Below are positions 8,063-16,105 of a stretch of 64,000 nucleotides of DNA, one piece after another (the first letter of the stretch is position 1; each line of letters starts with the position of its first letter). The position numbers and the translations under genes are program-made. A model generated the notes under the pieces. The model made no database searches and was not told the origin of the DNA. It was given only the letters and a program-made list of their open reading frames with translations. The DNA comes from CAYTZH01 sp964442285 (GTDB taxonomy: Bacteria > Myxococcota_A > UBA9160 > JAFDET01): assembly GCA_964442285.1 (NCBI GenBank), contig CAYTZH010000001.1, positions 248,001-312,000 on the forward strand, in the 5' to 3' direction.

Positions 8063-8106
8063 TAGACTGTGCGGCCGCGTCCACGCGCCCGAACCAGGAG
8101 AACCCC

Positions 8107-8571
8107 ATGGCCCCCCGCGAGCTGTCCCCCCGCGAGATCTCGGATCGCCTCCAGATCCAGGATCTGCTCACCCGCTACACCGTCGCCATCGACACCAAGG
8201 ACTGGAACCTGCTGGACTCCGTGTTCTCCGCCGACGCCCACTGCGACTACACCTCCGCGGGCGGCGTGAAGGGGCCCTATCCCGAGGTGCGCAAGTGGCT
8301 GGAGAAGGCGCTCGCGCCCTTCCCCATGACCCAGCACTTCATCAGCAACACCACCCTCCAGCTCGATGGGGACCGCGCTACGGCCCGCACCTACGTCATC
8401 AATCCCATGGGCTTCGGCAAGGCCGACGGCAGCCTGCAGGTCTTCACCGTGGGCGCCTACTACAACGACGAGCTCGTGTGGACCGACGCGGGCTGGCGCA
8501 TCGCCGAGCGCGTGGAGGAGACCGCCTTCATGGACGGCGACCTCCCCGCGGAGCTCCAGATCCCGAGCTGA
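8107..8571 (+). CDS. SnoaL-like nuclear transport factor 2 family protein
   Basis: A 154-residue NTF2-fold protein with the SnoaL_4 pattern: ISDRLQIQDLLTRYTVAIDT (residues 11-30), 'DWNLLDSVFSADAHCDYTSA', 'HFISNTTLQLDGDRATARTY' and a C-terminal 'WRIAERVEETAFMDGDLPAE'. Members include dehydratase- and isomerase-like enzymes of aromatic or steroid catabolism; no specific activity is assignable. ATG 8107 is preceded by AGGAG at 8097-8101. It is followed after two bases by the CoA-transferase gene. Confidence 0.85.
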   Translation: MAPRELSPREISDRLQIQDLLTRYTVAIDTKDWNLLDSVFSADAHCDYTSAGGVKGPYPEVRKWLEKALAPFPMTQHFISNTTLQLDGDRATARTYVINPMGFGKADGSLQVFTVGAYYNDELVWTDAGWRIAERVEETAFMDGDLPAELQIPS

Positions 8572-8573
8572 CG

Positions 8574-9824
8574 GTGAAGCTCGGGGAGATCCGCCACCCG
8601 GAGCGGGCCCGCCACGGCAGGCCCCTGGACGGTGTGCGCGTGCTGGCCGCCGAGCAGATGCAGGCGCTGCCCTTCGCCACGCAGCTCATGGCCCAGCTGG
8701 GCGCCGACGTGGTGAAGGTCGAGCATCCGGAGCACGGCGACTCGGGTCGCGGCGCCCAGCCGGCGCTCGTCGACGACGACGGCCGTCGCGTGGGAGCCAC
8801 CTTCCTGCGCAACAACCTCTCGAAGCGCAGCATCGGCCTCGACCTGAAGCACCCAGACGGCCGGGCGCTGTTCCGGCGCCTGGTGCCCCACTTCGACGTG
8901 GTGGCGGAGAACTTCAAGGCCGGCGCCATGGAGCGCCTGGGCCTCGGCTACGAGGCGCTCGCCGCCGACGCCCCTGGTCTCGTGTACGTCTCCATCTCCG
9001 GCTTCGGGAACCTCGCCCCCTCGCCCTACGCCGACTGGCCCGCCTACGCCCCCATCACCGAGGCCATGGGCGGCCTCTACGAGCCCAACCGCAAGCCGGG
9101 CCAGCCGCCCCCGGTGGTGGTGGCCGGCGCGCTCGGCGACAACGCCAGCGCGCTGTTCGCCGTGATCGGCGTGCTGGCCGCTCTGCGCCAGCGCGAGCGC
9201 ACGGGCCTGGGCCAGCACGTCGACGTGTCGATGTACGATGCCTGCGTGGCCATGGCCGACATGGTGCCCTTCCTGTGGTCCATGGGGGCGCCGCCGGAGT
9301 GGGCCGCGGCCGGGTCGCTCGCGGTGGTGGCGGCCTTCGCCGCCCGCGACGGCTACTTCGTGGCCGCCGTCTTCCGCGAGCACCAGTTCGCGCGGCTGGC
9401 CGAGACGGTGGGCCATCCCGAGTGGGTCGGCGATCCGCGCTTCGCCACCCGCGAGGGCTGGGCCCGGGCCATCGAGCCGGTGCTGCGTCCGGCGGTCGAG
9501 GCCTGGGCTGCGGACAAGGGCAAGCTCGAGGCGGCGCGCCTGCTGTGCGAGGCGGGCGTGGCCGCCGGGCCGAGCAACGCCGCCGAGGACCTCCACCGCG
9601 ATCCCCACGTCGCGGCCCGCGACATGCTGATCGAGGTGCCCCGCCCCGATGCGCCCGACCCGATGTTGCTGGTGGGCAACCCGGTGAAGCTCTCCAAGAT
9701 GGCGGAGGGCCCGCTGCAGCGCTTTCCCCGCCTGGCCGAGCACACCGACCAGGTGCTGGGCGAGCTGCTGGCCCTCGACGCGGCCGCGCTCGACGACCTG
9801 CGCACCCGCGGCGCCATCGGCTGA
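8574..9824 (+). CDS. CaiB/BaiF family III CoA-transferase, catalytic Asp replaced
   Basis: A 416-residue family III CoA-transferase-like protein. It has LDGVRVLAAEQMQALPFATQ near the N terminus, LGADVVKVEHP (about 42-52), NNLSKRSIGLDLKHPDGRAL (about 80-99) and SISGFGNLAPSPYADWPAYA (about 140-159). In active members the last segment reads '...PAYDxxxQAxSG' with the catalytic Asp; here the aligned residue is Ala159 (PAYAPITEAMGG). Either this subfamily uses other chemistry or it is a non-catalytic paralogue. GTG 8574 follows the SnoaL stop by two bases. Confidence 0.88.
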   Translation: MKLGEIRHPERARHGRPLDGVRVLAAEQMQALPFATQLMAQLGADVVKVEHPEHGDSGRGAQPALVDDDGRRVGATFLRNNLSKRSIGLDLKHPDGRALFRRLVPHFDVVAENFKAGAMERLGLGYEALAADAPGLVYVSISGFGNLAPSPYADWPAYAPITEAMGGLYEPNRKPGQPPPVVVAGALGDNASALFAVIGVLAALRQRERTGLGQHVDVSMYDACVAMADMVPFLWSMGAPPEWAAAGSLAVVAAFAARDGYFVAAVFREHQFARLAETVGHPEWVGDPRFATREGWARAIEPVLRPAVEAWAADKGKLEAARLLCEAGVAAGPSNAAEDLHRDPHVAARDMLIEVPRPDAPDPMLLVGNPVKLSKMAEGPLQRFPRLAEHTDQVLGELLALDAAALDDLRTRGAIG

Positions 9825-9834
9825 AGGAGAACGC

Positions 9835-10455
9835 ATGCCCCTGGACCTCGCTGCGCTCGCCGCACCCGGCCACACGGCCCTGGTCACCCAGGAGATCCAG
9901 CGCGGCGTCGTGGGCGACCTCTCCCAGCTCCCGGACCTGGCGGCCGCGGCCCGGGTGGTGCTGCCGAACGTGGCGCGCCTGGTGGTGGCGGCGCGCCCCG
10001 CCGGCGTGCCGGTCGTCCACTGCACCGCCGAGCGTCGCGCCGACGGCCTGGGCGCCAACGCCAACGCCCGCATCTTCCAGTACATGGCCCGGGCGCCGGT
10101 GAAGCTCCTGCCCGGCTCGCCGGCGGCGGAGATCGTGCCCGAGGTGCCGGTGGCGGAGAGCGACCTGGTGCTCCCCCGGCTCCACGGGCTCTCGCCCTTC
10201 CAGGGCACCGAGCTCGACTTCCTGCTGCGCAACCTGGGCGTGCGGACGCTCGTCGGGGTGGGCGTGTCGGTGAACGTGGCCATCACCAACCTGGCGCTGG
10301 ACGCGGTGAACGCCGGCTACCAGGTGGTGATCCCCCGCGACGCGGTGGCGGGCTTCCCGGCGGAGTACGTGGAGGCCGTCTTCGCCCACACCCTCGGCGC
10401 CGTGGCGACGCTGGTGTCGAGCGACGCGCTCTGCAAGGTCTGGAGCGAAGCGTGA
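9835..10455 (+). CDS. isochorismatase-like (cysteine hydrolase) family protein lacking the catalytic Cys
   Basis: A 206-residue Rossmann-like isochorismatase-fold protein: HTALVTQEIQRGVVGDL at residues 13-29, 'VPVVHCTAE' about 58-66, LSPFQGTELDFLLRNLGV at 119-136, GVGVSVNVAITNLALDAV at 141-158. The family triad is Asp-Lys-Cys. Here the Asp position is Glu20, no Lys is evident before LSPFQGT (Arg115 is nearby), and the Cys position is Ala149. Classical amidase or hydrolase chemistry is therefore unlikely. GAAGGAG at 9823-9829 supports ATG 9835. It overlaps the NUDIX gene (GTGA). Confidence 0.85.
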   Translation: MPLDLAALAAPGHTALVTQEIQRGVVGDLSQLPDLAAAARVVLPNVARLVVAARPAGVPVVHCTAERRADGLGANANARIFQYMARAPVKLLPGSPAAEIVPEVPVAESDLVLPRLHGLSPFQGTELDFLLRNLGVRTLVGVGVSVNVAITNLALDAVNAGYQVVIPRDAVAGFPAEYVEAVFAHTLGAVATLVSSDALCKVWSEA

Positions 10456-11120
10456 GCGACGCCGAGCCGCTGCCGTCCGCGACCATCGTCCCGATCCGGG
10501 ACGGGGCGTCCGGCCTCGAGGTGCTGCTGCTCGAGAAGGCCGGCCGCGCCCGCCCCGCGCCCTGGGTGTTTCCCGGCGGCAAGGTGGAGGACGCCGACCG
10601 CGCCGCCCCCGACGAGCCCATCGACAGCGTGGCGCGTCGGGCCGCCGTGCGCGAGGCCGAGGAGGAGGCGGGTCTGGTGCTGCCGACGGACGCGCTCCGG
10701 CCCCTCTCCCGCTGGATCACGCCGCCCCTGCGCTCGCGCCGCTTCGACACCTGGTTCTACCTGGCCGCCGTCGAGCGGGAGGTCGCCGTACGGGTGGACG
10801 GCGGCGAGATCGGCAGCCACCGCTGGTTCGCGCCGGAGGAGGCGCTCGATCACCACCGCCGCCGCGAGATCGTGCTGGCGCCCCCGACCTTCGTCACGGT
10901 CACGTGGCTCCTCGAGCACCGCGGGGCCGCCGCCGCCCTCGAGGTGCTGGGCCGGGCCGAGTTCCTGACCTTCCAGCCCCGGATCTGCCCGCGCGAGGAC
11001 GGCATCGCCTGCATCCTCTACCCCGGCGATGCGGGCTACGAGGTCGGCGATCCCGACCGCCCCGGCCCGCGCCACCGCCTCTGGGCCACCGCAGACGGCT
11101 ATCGCTACGAGCGAGGCTGA
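10452..11120 (+). CDS. NUDIX hydrolase
   Basis: A 222-residue NUDIX protein. The box GGKVEDADR...(insert)...RRAAVREAEEEAGLVL (about residues 39-76) has the G-x5-E...REAxEEaGl pattern that binds the divalent metals for pyrophosphate bond cleavage, with a short extra loop between GGKVE and RREA-type helix. 'APWVFPGG' precedes it. The C-terminal region (ITFQ-like FLTFQPRICPREDG) resembles NUDT19-type long NUDIX proteins, which can act on acyl-CoA; this would fit the surrounding CoA-ester genes but is inference. GTG 10452 overlaps the upstream TGA. Its 3' end overlaps the convergent hydrolase gene by 16 bases. Confidence 0.88.
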   Translation: MSDAEPLPSATIVPIRDGASGLEVLLLEKAGRARPAPWVFPGGKVEDADRAAPDEPIDSVARRAAVREAEEEAGLVLPTDALRPLSRWITPPLRSRRFDTWFYLAAVEREVAVRVDGGEIGSHRWFAPEEALDHHRRREIVLAPPTFVTVTWLLEHRGAAAALEVLGRAEFLTFQPRICPREDGIACILYPGDAGYEVGDPDRPGPRHRLWATADGYRYERG

Positions 11121-12079
11121 GCCGCCGGGTCCGCCCCGCGAGCCGGCGGCGTGCCGGCCCGGGCGAAGTCGGCGATCCAGTCGGCCAGGGCGTCGGGCCG
11201 GGTGACGGGGAGGGCGTGTCCCCCGCTCGGCACCATCCGGAGCTTCGAACGGCGAGCGCTCCGATGCAGCCCCTCGGCCACCGCGGGCGGCACCAGCAGG
11301 TCGCCCTCGCCGTGGATCACCAGGATGGGTCGTTCGATGGGCTCCGGATCCAGGTCGGCGCGGCCATCCAGGTCGAAGCCCTCGGAGCGCGCGGTGCGCA
11401 GGCTGTGGGGCATGGCGAGGTTGGCGCTGACCGCCGCGGCCGCTCCCTCCGGCACCGGCTCGGGCGCGAACGCCACGGAGACGAACGAGGCTTCGACCCG
11501 CCGGGCCACGGGTGGGACGCGCCAGATCCAGGCCACGAGCGGACCCGCCAGCAGATCCGTGACCACCCGCGGCGGCGCCGGTCGCTGCTCGATGCCCGGG
11601 CCGACGCTGCCGACCAGGACCAGCCGATCGATGCGCGAGGCATCGCGGCGGGCAGCGGTGATCGACGTGGCCCCCCCGTAGGACCAGCCTACGAGGATGA
11701 CGTGGCGCAGATCCTCGGCGGCGAGCAGGCCGAGCAGCTCCGCCGCGTTCGCGCCGACGCTGTAGTCGTCGCGGGGGCGCACGTCGGAGCGGCCGTAGCC
11801 CACCCGGTCGTAGGCGAGGGCGCGGAAGCCGCGGTCCGCCAGCGCCTCCATCGAGGCCGTCCAGTCGTAGGCGGAGCCCGGGTGCCCGTGGACCAGCACG
11901 ACCGCCGGTCCCGCGCCCCGCTCGATCAGATTCACGCCCACCCCGGGAGCCACCTCGACCCGGCGTCCGGGCGGCGGGAGCGACGGCGCCGGCTCCGGGA
12001 AGGCCGCGTACCAGAGCGGGGGCAACGCGACGGCGGCCGCGAGCAGGACGACACAGGCGAGCAGGAGCTTGCGGGTCAC
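11105..12079 (-). CDS. membrane-anchored alpha/beta hydrolase
   Basis: A 324-residue protein starting at GTG 12079 with an uncleaved signal anchor (KLLLACVVLLAAAVALPPLW, residues 4-23). The hydrolase domain follows: oxyanion strand VVLVHGHPGSAYDW (about 66-79), DRVGYGRSD (about 103), nucleophile elbow VGWSYGG with Ser (about 135), acid in 'ILVIHGEGDLLVPP' (about 268) and His in 'PSGGHALPVTRPD' (about 297). The complete Ser-Asp-His triad suggests an active periplasm-facing esterase or lipase. It is convergent with the NUDIX gene. Confidence 0.85.
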   Translation of the reverse strand: MTRKLLLACVVLLAAAVALPPLWYAAFPEPAPSLPPPGRRVEVAPGVGVNLIERGAGPAVVLVHGHPGSAYDWTASMEALADRGFRALAYDRVGYGRSDVRPRDDYSVGANAAELLGLLAAEDLRHVILVGWSYGGATSITAARRDASRIDRLVLVGSVGPGIEQRPAPPRVVTDLLAGPLVAWIWRVPPVARRVEASFVSVAFAPEPVPEGAAAAVSANLAMPHSLRTARSEGFDLDGRADLDPEPIERPILVIHGEGDLLVPPAVAEGLHRSARRSKLRMVPSGGHALPVTRPDALADWIADFARAGTPPARGADPAAQPRS

Positions 12080-12137
12080 ACCATCACGGTACACCGGCGC
12101 AGCGCCGCGACCGAGGGAATCGGCGTTCCACATCTGC

Positions 12138-12151
12138 GGAAGAGCGCTTCC
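12138..12151. promoter_or_regulatory. inverted repeat GGAAG-AGCG-CTTCC, possible enhancer site
   Basis: A perfect 5-bp inverted repeat with a 4-base loop sits about 50 bases upstream of the -24 element of the sigma-54-like promoter at 12203. Position and symmetry would suit binding by a bacterial enhancer-binding protein; no direct evidence for this exists in the window. Confidence 0.3.
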
Positions 12152-12202
12152 CATCGATCCTGGCCAACACCCGCAAGTGAACGAAATTCCGTGTGTCGCT
12201 CG

Positions 12203-12218
12203 TGGCATCGGGCTTGCA
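12203..12218 (+). promoter_or_regulatory. sigma-54 (RpoN) -24/-12 promoter
   Basis: TGGCATCGGGCTTGCA matches the sigma-54 consensus TGGCAYG-N4-TTGCW: GG and GC are separated by exactly ten bases and both TGGCA and TTGCA are intact. It reads toward the PEP-CTERM-like gene, with an expected start near 12229 and a leader of about 90 bases. This also argues against any upstream start codon for that gene. Confidence 0.7.
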
Positions 12219-12318
12219 GCGGTTGCGGACAGGGAAGGGGATCGTCCGGCGATCCGCCTGCCCCTTCTCGTTCCCGGGTCAAGCGAGGTCGGCCTCGGCG
12301 ATCCCCCGGGAGTACCTG

Positions 12319-13188
12319 GTGCGCCATCGATCCGCGTCCCGCCTCGCCGTTTCGGCCCTCCTGGGCCTGGGCCTCTCGCTGGGGGCTTCCCACCACGCGG
12401 AGGCGGCCTGGGACGGTGTGGTCGATGCCGGCGACGGCATCAGCTTCGATGGAGCGACGGGCGAGCTGCTCTTCCTCGGCGGCCCCGCGGATCTGCCCTT
12501 CGGGGCCGACCTCGGGCGGGTCCAGTCCCAGCTCGATCTCGCCTTCTTCGCCGACGTCGTCGAGTACCGGATGCTCTTCCCGGGTCAGGCCGGCCAGACC
12601 GTGAGCCTCGACACGGGCGACGTGATCGACCTGATGTTCTCCTACGACGGCGACATGACCATCACCTTCACCGACACCGACCCGGTCCAGAACTTCGGGG
12701 GCGGGCTCGGTGACACGGTCAGCTTCACCCTCCCGACCTCGCTCACGGGCCAGGGCAGCTTCACCGTCGACCTCGGGCTGAACAACCTCGGGATCGGCAG
12801 CCCCGACAACTTCTTCGCCAGCTTCGCCATCGGCGGGGGCTCCCCGTCTCCGCCCCAGGTGCTCGCGGACCTCGACGGCGACGGCACATCGGAGACGGTT
12901 GCGCTGCTGAGTCCTTCCTTCTCCGCTGGGGGGATCTCGCCCGCGAGCTTCATGGAGACGATCCTCCCCGGCGTCGTCTTGTACGAGATCGCGCCGGGGG
13001 CCACCTTGCTTACGACGACCCTGATCAGCGTGAACCCGGACGTGGCGGCGGTCATCGAGCTCACGGAGTGGTCCTACGAGCTGGACCTGGTGGTGCCCGC
13101 GCAGGGCGTGTCGGAGCCCGCGGCCCCGTGGCTCCTGGGCCTTGGGCTGGCCGGGCTCCTCCGCCGTGCCGGTCGGCAGCGCGCCTGA
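12319..13188 (+). CDS. exported protein with PEP-CTERM-like sorting signal
   Basis: A 289-residue secreted protein. I choose GTG 12319 because GGGAG lies at 12308-12312 and a good signal peptide follows directly (VRHRSASRLAVSALLGLGLS, cleavage after ...HHAEA). The mature part is rich in Gly, Asp, Thr and Ser, low in Lys, with beta-type segments and a DLDGDGTSE calcium-loop-like motif near residue 190. The C terminus (VSEPAAPWLLGLGLAGLLRR) has the three-part PEP-CTERM layout: SEPAAP in place of PEP, a hydrophobic helix and an Arg cluster. The family is recognised by exosortase for surface or exopolysaccharide attachment; the exosortase is not in this window. Confidence 0.8.
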   Translation: MRHRSASRLAVSALLGLGLSLGASHHAEAAWDGVVDAGDGISFDGATGELLFLGGPADLPFGADLGRVQSQLDLAFFADVVEYRMLFPGQAGQTVSLDTGDVIDLMFSYDGDMTITFTDTDPVQNFGGGLGDTVSFTLPTSLTGQGSFTVDLGLNNLGIGSPDNFFASFAIGGGSPSPPQVLADLDGDGTSETVALLSPSFSAGGISPASFMETILPGVVLYEIAPGATLLTTTLISVNPDVAAVIELTEWSYELDLVVPAQGVSEPAAPWLLGLGLAGLLRRAGRQRA

Positions 13189-13221
13189 GGAAGCCGTCTA
13201 TTCAGCCGCGTGCGAATCGGG

Positions 13222-13227
13222 TATAAG
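13222..13227 (+). promoter_or_regulatory. possible -10 element TATAAG upstream of the beta-propeller lipoprotein
   Basis: TATAAG stands out in GC-rich DNA 26 bases before ATG 13253 and would give a start near 13234, just upstream of GGAGG at 13240-13244. No convincing -35 hexamer is seen 17 bases upstream, so this is weak. Confidence 0.3.
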
Positions 13228-13252
13228 GGGGCACGAACGGAGGTTGTTCCGG

Positions 13253-16081
13253 ATGCCGCGCCCCGCTCTCGCTCTCTCCGCCGGGCTCGCCCTCGCTCTG
13301 CTCGCCGCGGGCTGCGAGGGTCCGCCGCCGACGGGCCACCCCACCTTCGCCAGCCCCCACGCGGATCCGATCGCCCTCTCGCCCCGGGGCGACGAGGTCT
13401 ATGCGGTCAACACGCCCGCCGACACCCTGGACGTGATCTCGGTGGAGGAGGACGCGGTCGTCGCACGCATTCCCGTGGGCATCGACCCGGTGAGCGTGGC
13501 GGTGCGTCCCGACGGACTCGAGGCCTGGGTCTCCAACCACGTCTCCGACACCGTGAGCGTGATCGACACCGACCCGAGCAGCCCTACGCGCCACCACGTG
13601 ATCGCCACGATCACCGCCTGGGACGCGAGCGGCACGGTCACCGACTTCGACGAGCCGGTGGGCATCGCCTTCGCCGACGACACCAAGGCGTACGTGGCCC
13701 TCTCCTCGCGCAACTTCGTCGCCGTGGTGGACGTGGCGAGCCGCAGCGTCACCAAGCAGCTCTCCATCCGCGCCCAGGAGCCGCGGGCGATCGCCGTCCG
13801 AGACGGGCGCCTCTACGTGATCCCCTTCGAGTCGATGAACCAGACCGAGATCTCGGGCTGCGCGGATGCCACCGCGCCGGGCTGCACCTTCAGCCTCCTC
13901 GAGCTGCTCTCGAACTCCAACGACATCATCCTCACGCGCAACCTCGAGGCCAACATCGTCCGCAAGCCCGAGACGCCCGACCGGGATCTGTTCGTCTTCG
14001 ACACCGCCGACGAGAGCCCGCTCTTCGAGGTCTCGACGCTGGGGACGCTGCTCTACGGCCTGGCGGTGGACTCCGGCGGTCGGGTCTTCGTGGCCATGAC
14101 CGAGGCCCGCAACGACGCCAACGGGCTCATGGCCGACGGCGACGACCTGCCCGAGCTCGAGAACCGCGCCTTCCTGAACCAGGTCGTGCGGGTGGACTGC
14201 TCCGTGGACTGCAGCGACCGCCTGTGGGTCGACCTCGAGCCGCCGCCCCCGGCGAACCCCGCGCCGGGCGAGGCCCTGGCGACGCCCTTCGGCATCCAGG
14301 TGAGCGCCGACGACGACACCGTCGTCGCTGTGGCCGCCGGCTCCAACAAGCTCTTCTCCCTCGACGCCGACACGGGGGCGATCCTCGCCAGCATCCCGGT
14401 GGGGGCCATTCCCCGGGGCCTGGCGCTCGAGTCCGACGCCGCGGGCCGCCCGCTCCGCGCCTGGGTGCACAACACGCTGGAGAACAGCGTGTCGCGGGTG
14501 GGCTTCGAGGGGCCCGACTTCATGGTCGAGGTGCAGCGCATCCCCCTGGAGGACCCGACCCACCCCGAGGTCAAGCAGGGGCGCATCGCCTTCAACGACG
14601 CCGCCGGCTCGACCACCGGCACCTTCTCGTGCGGGAGCTGCCATCCCGACGGCAACACCGACCAGCTCCTCTGGAACCTCGGCGCCAAGTGCATCACCCC
14701 CGGCTGCGACCAGGTCCAGCCGCGGACCACGATGCCGATCCGCGGCCTTCGCGGGACCCTGCCGCTGCATTGGGACGGGGTCCCGGGCGATCCATTCGGG
14801 GGCATCAACGCGGAGGTGGCCGACTCGGGAATCGTGGTGGCCCCGAACTGCAGCGACGAGCACAGCTGCTTCCGCAACCTCGTGGACGGCGCCATGTCCG
14901 GGACCATGTGCCTGCAGGGGAGCTGCCCCAGCGACGAGAACGAGCTCGGCCTGGCGGGCGCCTTCGACGAGTCGCAGCGCGATGCCATGGCCGTGTTCCT
15001 GCGCAGCGTGCCGTACCCCACCGGGAAGTCGCGACCCGTCGACGACCGGCTCTCGCCCCTGGCCGCCGAGGGCCTGCGCAACTTCGTGATCGGCATCGAC
15101 CCCAGCCGCCCGGGCTGCAGCCGGGCCGGCGCCTGCCACGCGATGCCGTTCTGGGCCGGCACGAACACCCCGGGCACCGGCTTCGATGCGCCGACCTTCC
15201 GCGGCATCCCCGACCGCCACCTGCTGCTCCCCAACGGGCGCGCCGGCATGTGGGACCTGATCCGGGTGGTCCTCTTCAACGAGGTGCCCTGGGATCCGAC
15301 CGACGGTCCCGACGAGCTCTACTCCTGGGGCATGACCTTCGGCACGGACCAGTTCCCCTTCACCAACCGCAACAGCAGCGGCACCGGCCCCTTCCAGCTC
15401 TTCCAGTGGTTCGACGAGGCGTCGATGGGCTTCTCGTCGAGCTTCGGCCGCCAGGTCACCCTCGACGCGGCGACCACGGCTCCCGGCGCGCTCGCGGCGA
15501 CCCTGGCCCTGCTCGAGCGACTCGAGCAGGCCGACGCCCAGGGCGTCGTGGACCTGCGCGCCCACGGCCTGTGGCAGCCCGATGCAGCGGTCGAAGGGGA
15601 GAGCGTCCGGCTCGTGTTCGAGAGCGGCCAGTACCTCTCTGCGGATTCCGGGTCGGACTTCGGCTCCCGGGGCACCTCGACGCTGATCGAGGATGCCCAG
15701 GCCGGCGCGCTGGTCCTGACCGTGACGGCGCGGCTGGGGATCCGCTCCGACGTCGACCATCCCCAGCCCGAGCTCTCCCTGCCCTCGAGCAACCCGACCC
15801 ATCCGGCGGCCGATTTCCTCGTTGCGGCCACGCCGGTGCTCGACGCAGGACCGACCCTGACCGTGTTCGGGAAGTTCGTCGATCCGGATCCGATCGTGCT
15901 GGTGGACGGCCAGGCCGTCGACGCGGCGGTGGGCTGCGAGCTCGGCGGCAGCTTCCCGGCCTGCACCGACGACTTCCTACGGGTGGACCTCGCGGTGCTG
16001 CCGGCGCCCGGCGACCACACCTTCCAGCTGGCCAACCGGGAGGGCCTGCAGAGCAACGAGATCCTGATCGTCGTGCCCTAG
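13253..16081 (+). CDS. YVTN/NHL beta-propeller lipoprotein with cytochrome c-type haem motif
   Basis: A 942-residue lipoprotein: signal ALALSAGLALALLAAGC, a clear lipobox with Cys at about residue 19. Residues 30-440 are beta-propeller repeats of the YVTN/surface-antigen type (GDEVYAVNTPADTLDVIS, 'VSNHVSDTVSVIDTDP', 'VAVAAGSNKLFSLDADTG'). A cytochrome domain follows, with CGSCH at 460-464 (CxxCH haem c site) and a second Cys-rich site with C622-x5-C628-H629, not canonical. The last ~200 residues are beta-rich and IPT-like. This layout fits outer-surface di-haem electron-transfer or peroxidase-like proteins of the MauG family fused to a propeller. Start from ATG 13253 with GGAGG upstream. Confidence 0.82.
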   Translation: MPRPALALSAGLALALLAAGCEGPPPTGHPTFASPHADPIALSPRGDEVYAVNTPADTLDVISVEEDAVVARIPVGIDPVSVAVRPDGLEAWVSNHVSDTVSVIDTDPSSPTRHHVIATITAWDASGTVTDFDEPVGIAFADDTKAYVALSSRNFVAVVDVASRSVTKQLSIRAQEPRAIAVRDGRLYVIPFESMNQTEISGCADATAPGCTFSLLELLSNSNDIILTRNLEANIVRKPETPDRDLFVFDTADESPLFEVSTLGTLLYGLAVDSGGRVFVAMTEARNDANGLMADGDDLPELENRAFLNQVVRVDCSVDCSDRLWVDLEPPPPANPAPGEALATPFGIQVSADDDTVVAVAAGSNKLFSLDADTGAILASIPVGAIPRGLALESDAAGRPLRAWVHNTLENSVSRVGFEGPDFMVEVQRIPLEDPTHPEVKQGRIAFNDAAGSTTGTFSCGSCHPDGNTDQLLWNLGAKCITPGCDQVQPRTTMPIRGLRGTLPLHWDGVPGDPFGGINAEVADSGIVVAPNCSDEHSCFRNLVDGAMSGTMCLQGSCPSDENELGLAGAFDESQRDAMAVFLRSVPYPTGKSRPVDDRLSPLAAEGLRNFVIGIDPSRPGCSRAGACHAMPFWAGTNTPGTGFDAPTFRGIPDRHLLLPNGRAGMWDLIRVVLFNEVPWDPTDGPDELYSWGMTFGTDQFPFTNRNSSGTGPFQLFQWFDEASMGFSSSFGRQVTLDAATTAPGALAATLALLERLEQADAQGVVDLRAHGLWQPDAAVEGESVRLVFESGQYLSADSGSDFGSRGTSTLIEDAQAGALVLTVTARLGIRSDVDHPQPELSLPSSNPTHPAADFLVAATPVLDAGPTLTVFGKFVDPDPIVLVDGQAVDAAVGCELGGSFPACTDDFLRVDLAVLPAPGDHTFQLANREGLQSNEILIVVP

Positions 16082-16105
16082 GCGCGGCCCCGGTGCGGGC
16101 CGGCG

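Noticed and set aside
12193..12318. Upstream extension of the PEP-CTERM-like gene
   Set aside because: It would run through the sigma-54-like promoter at 12203-12218 and put 42 residues before the signal peptide; GTG 12319 with GGGAG is better.
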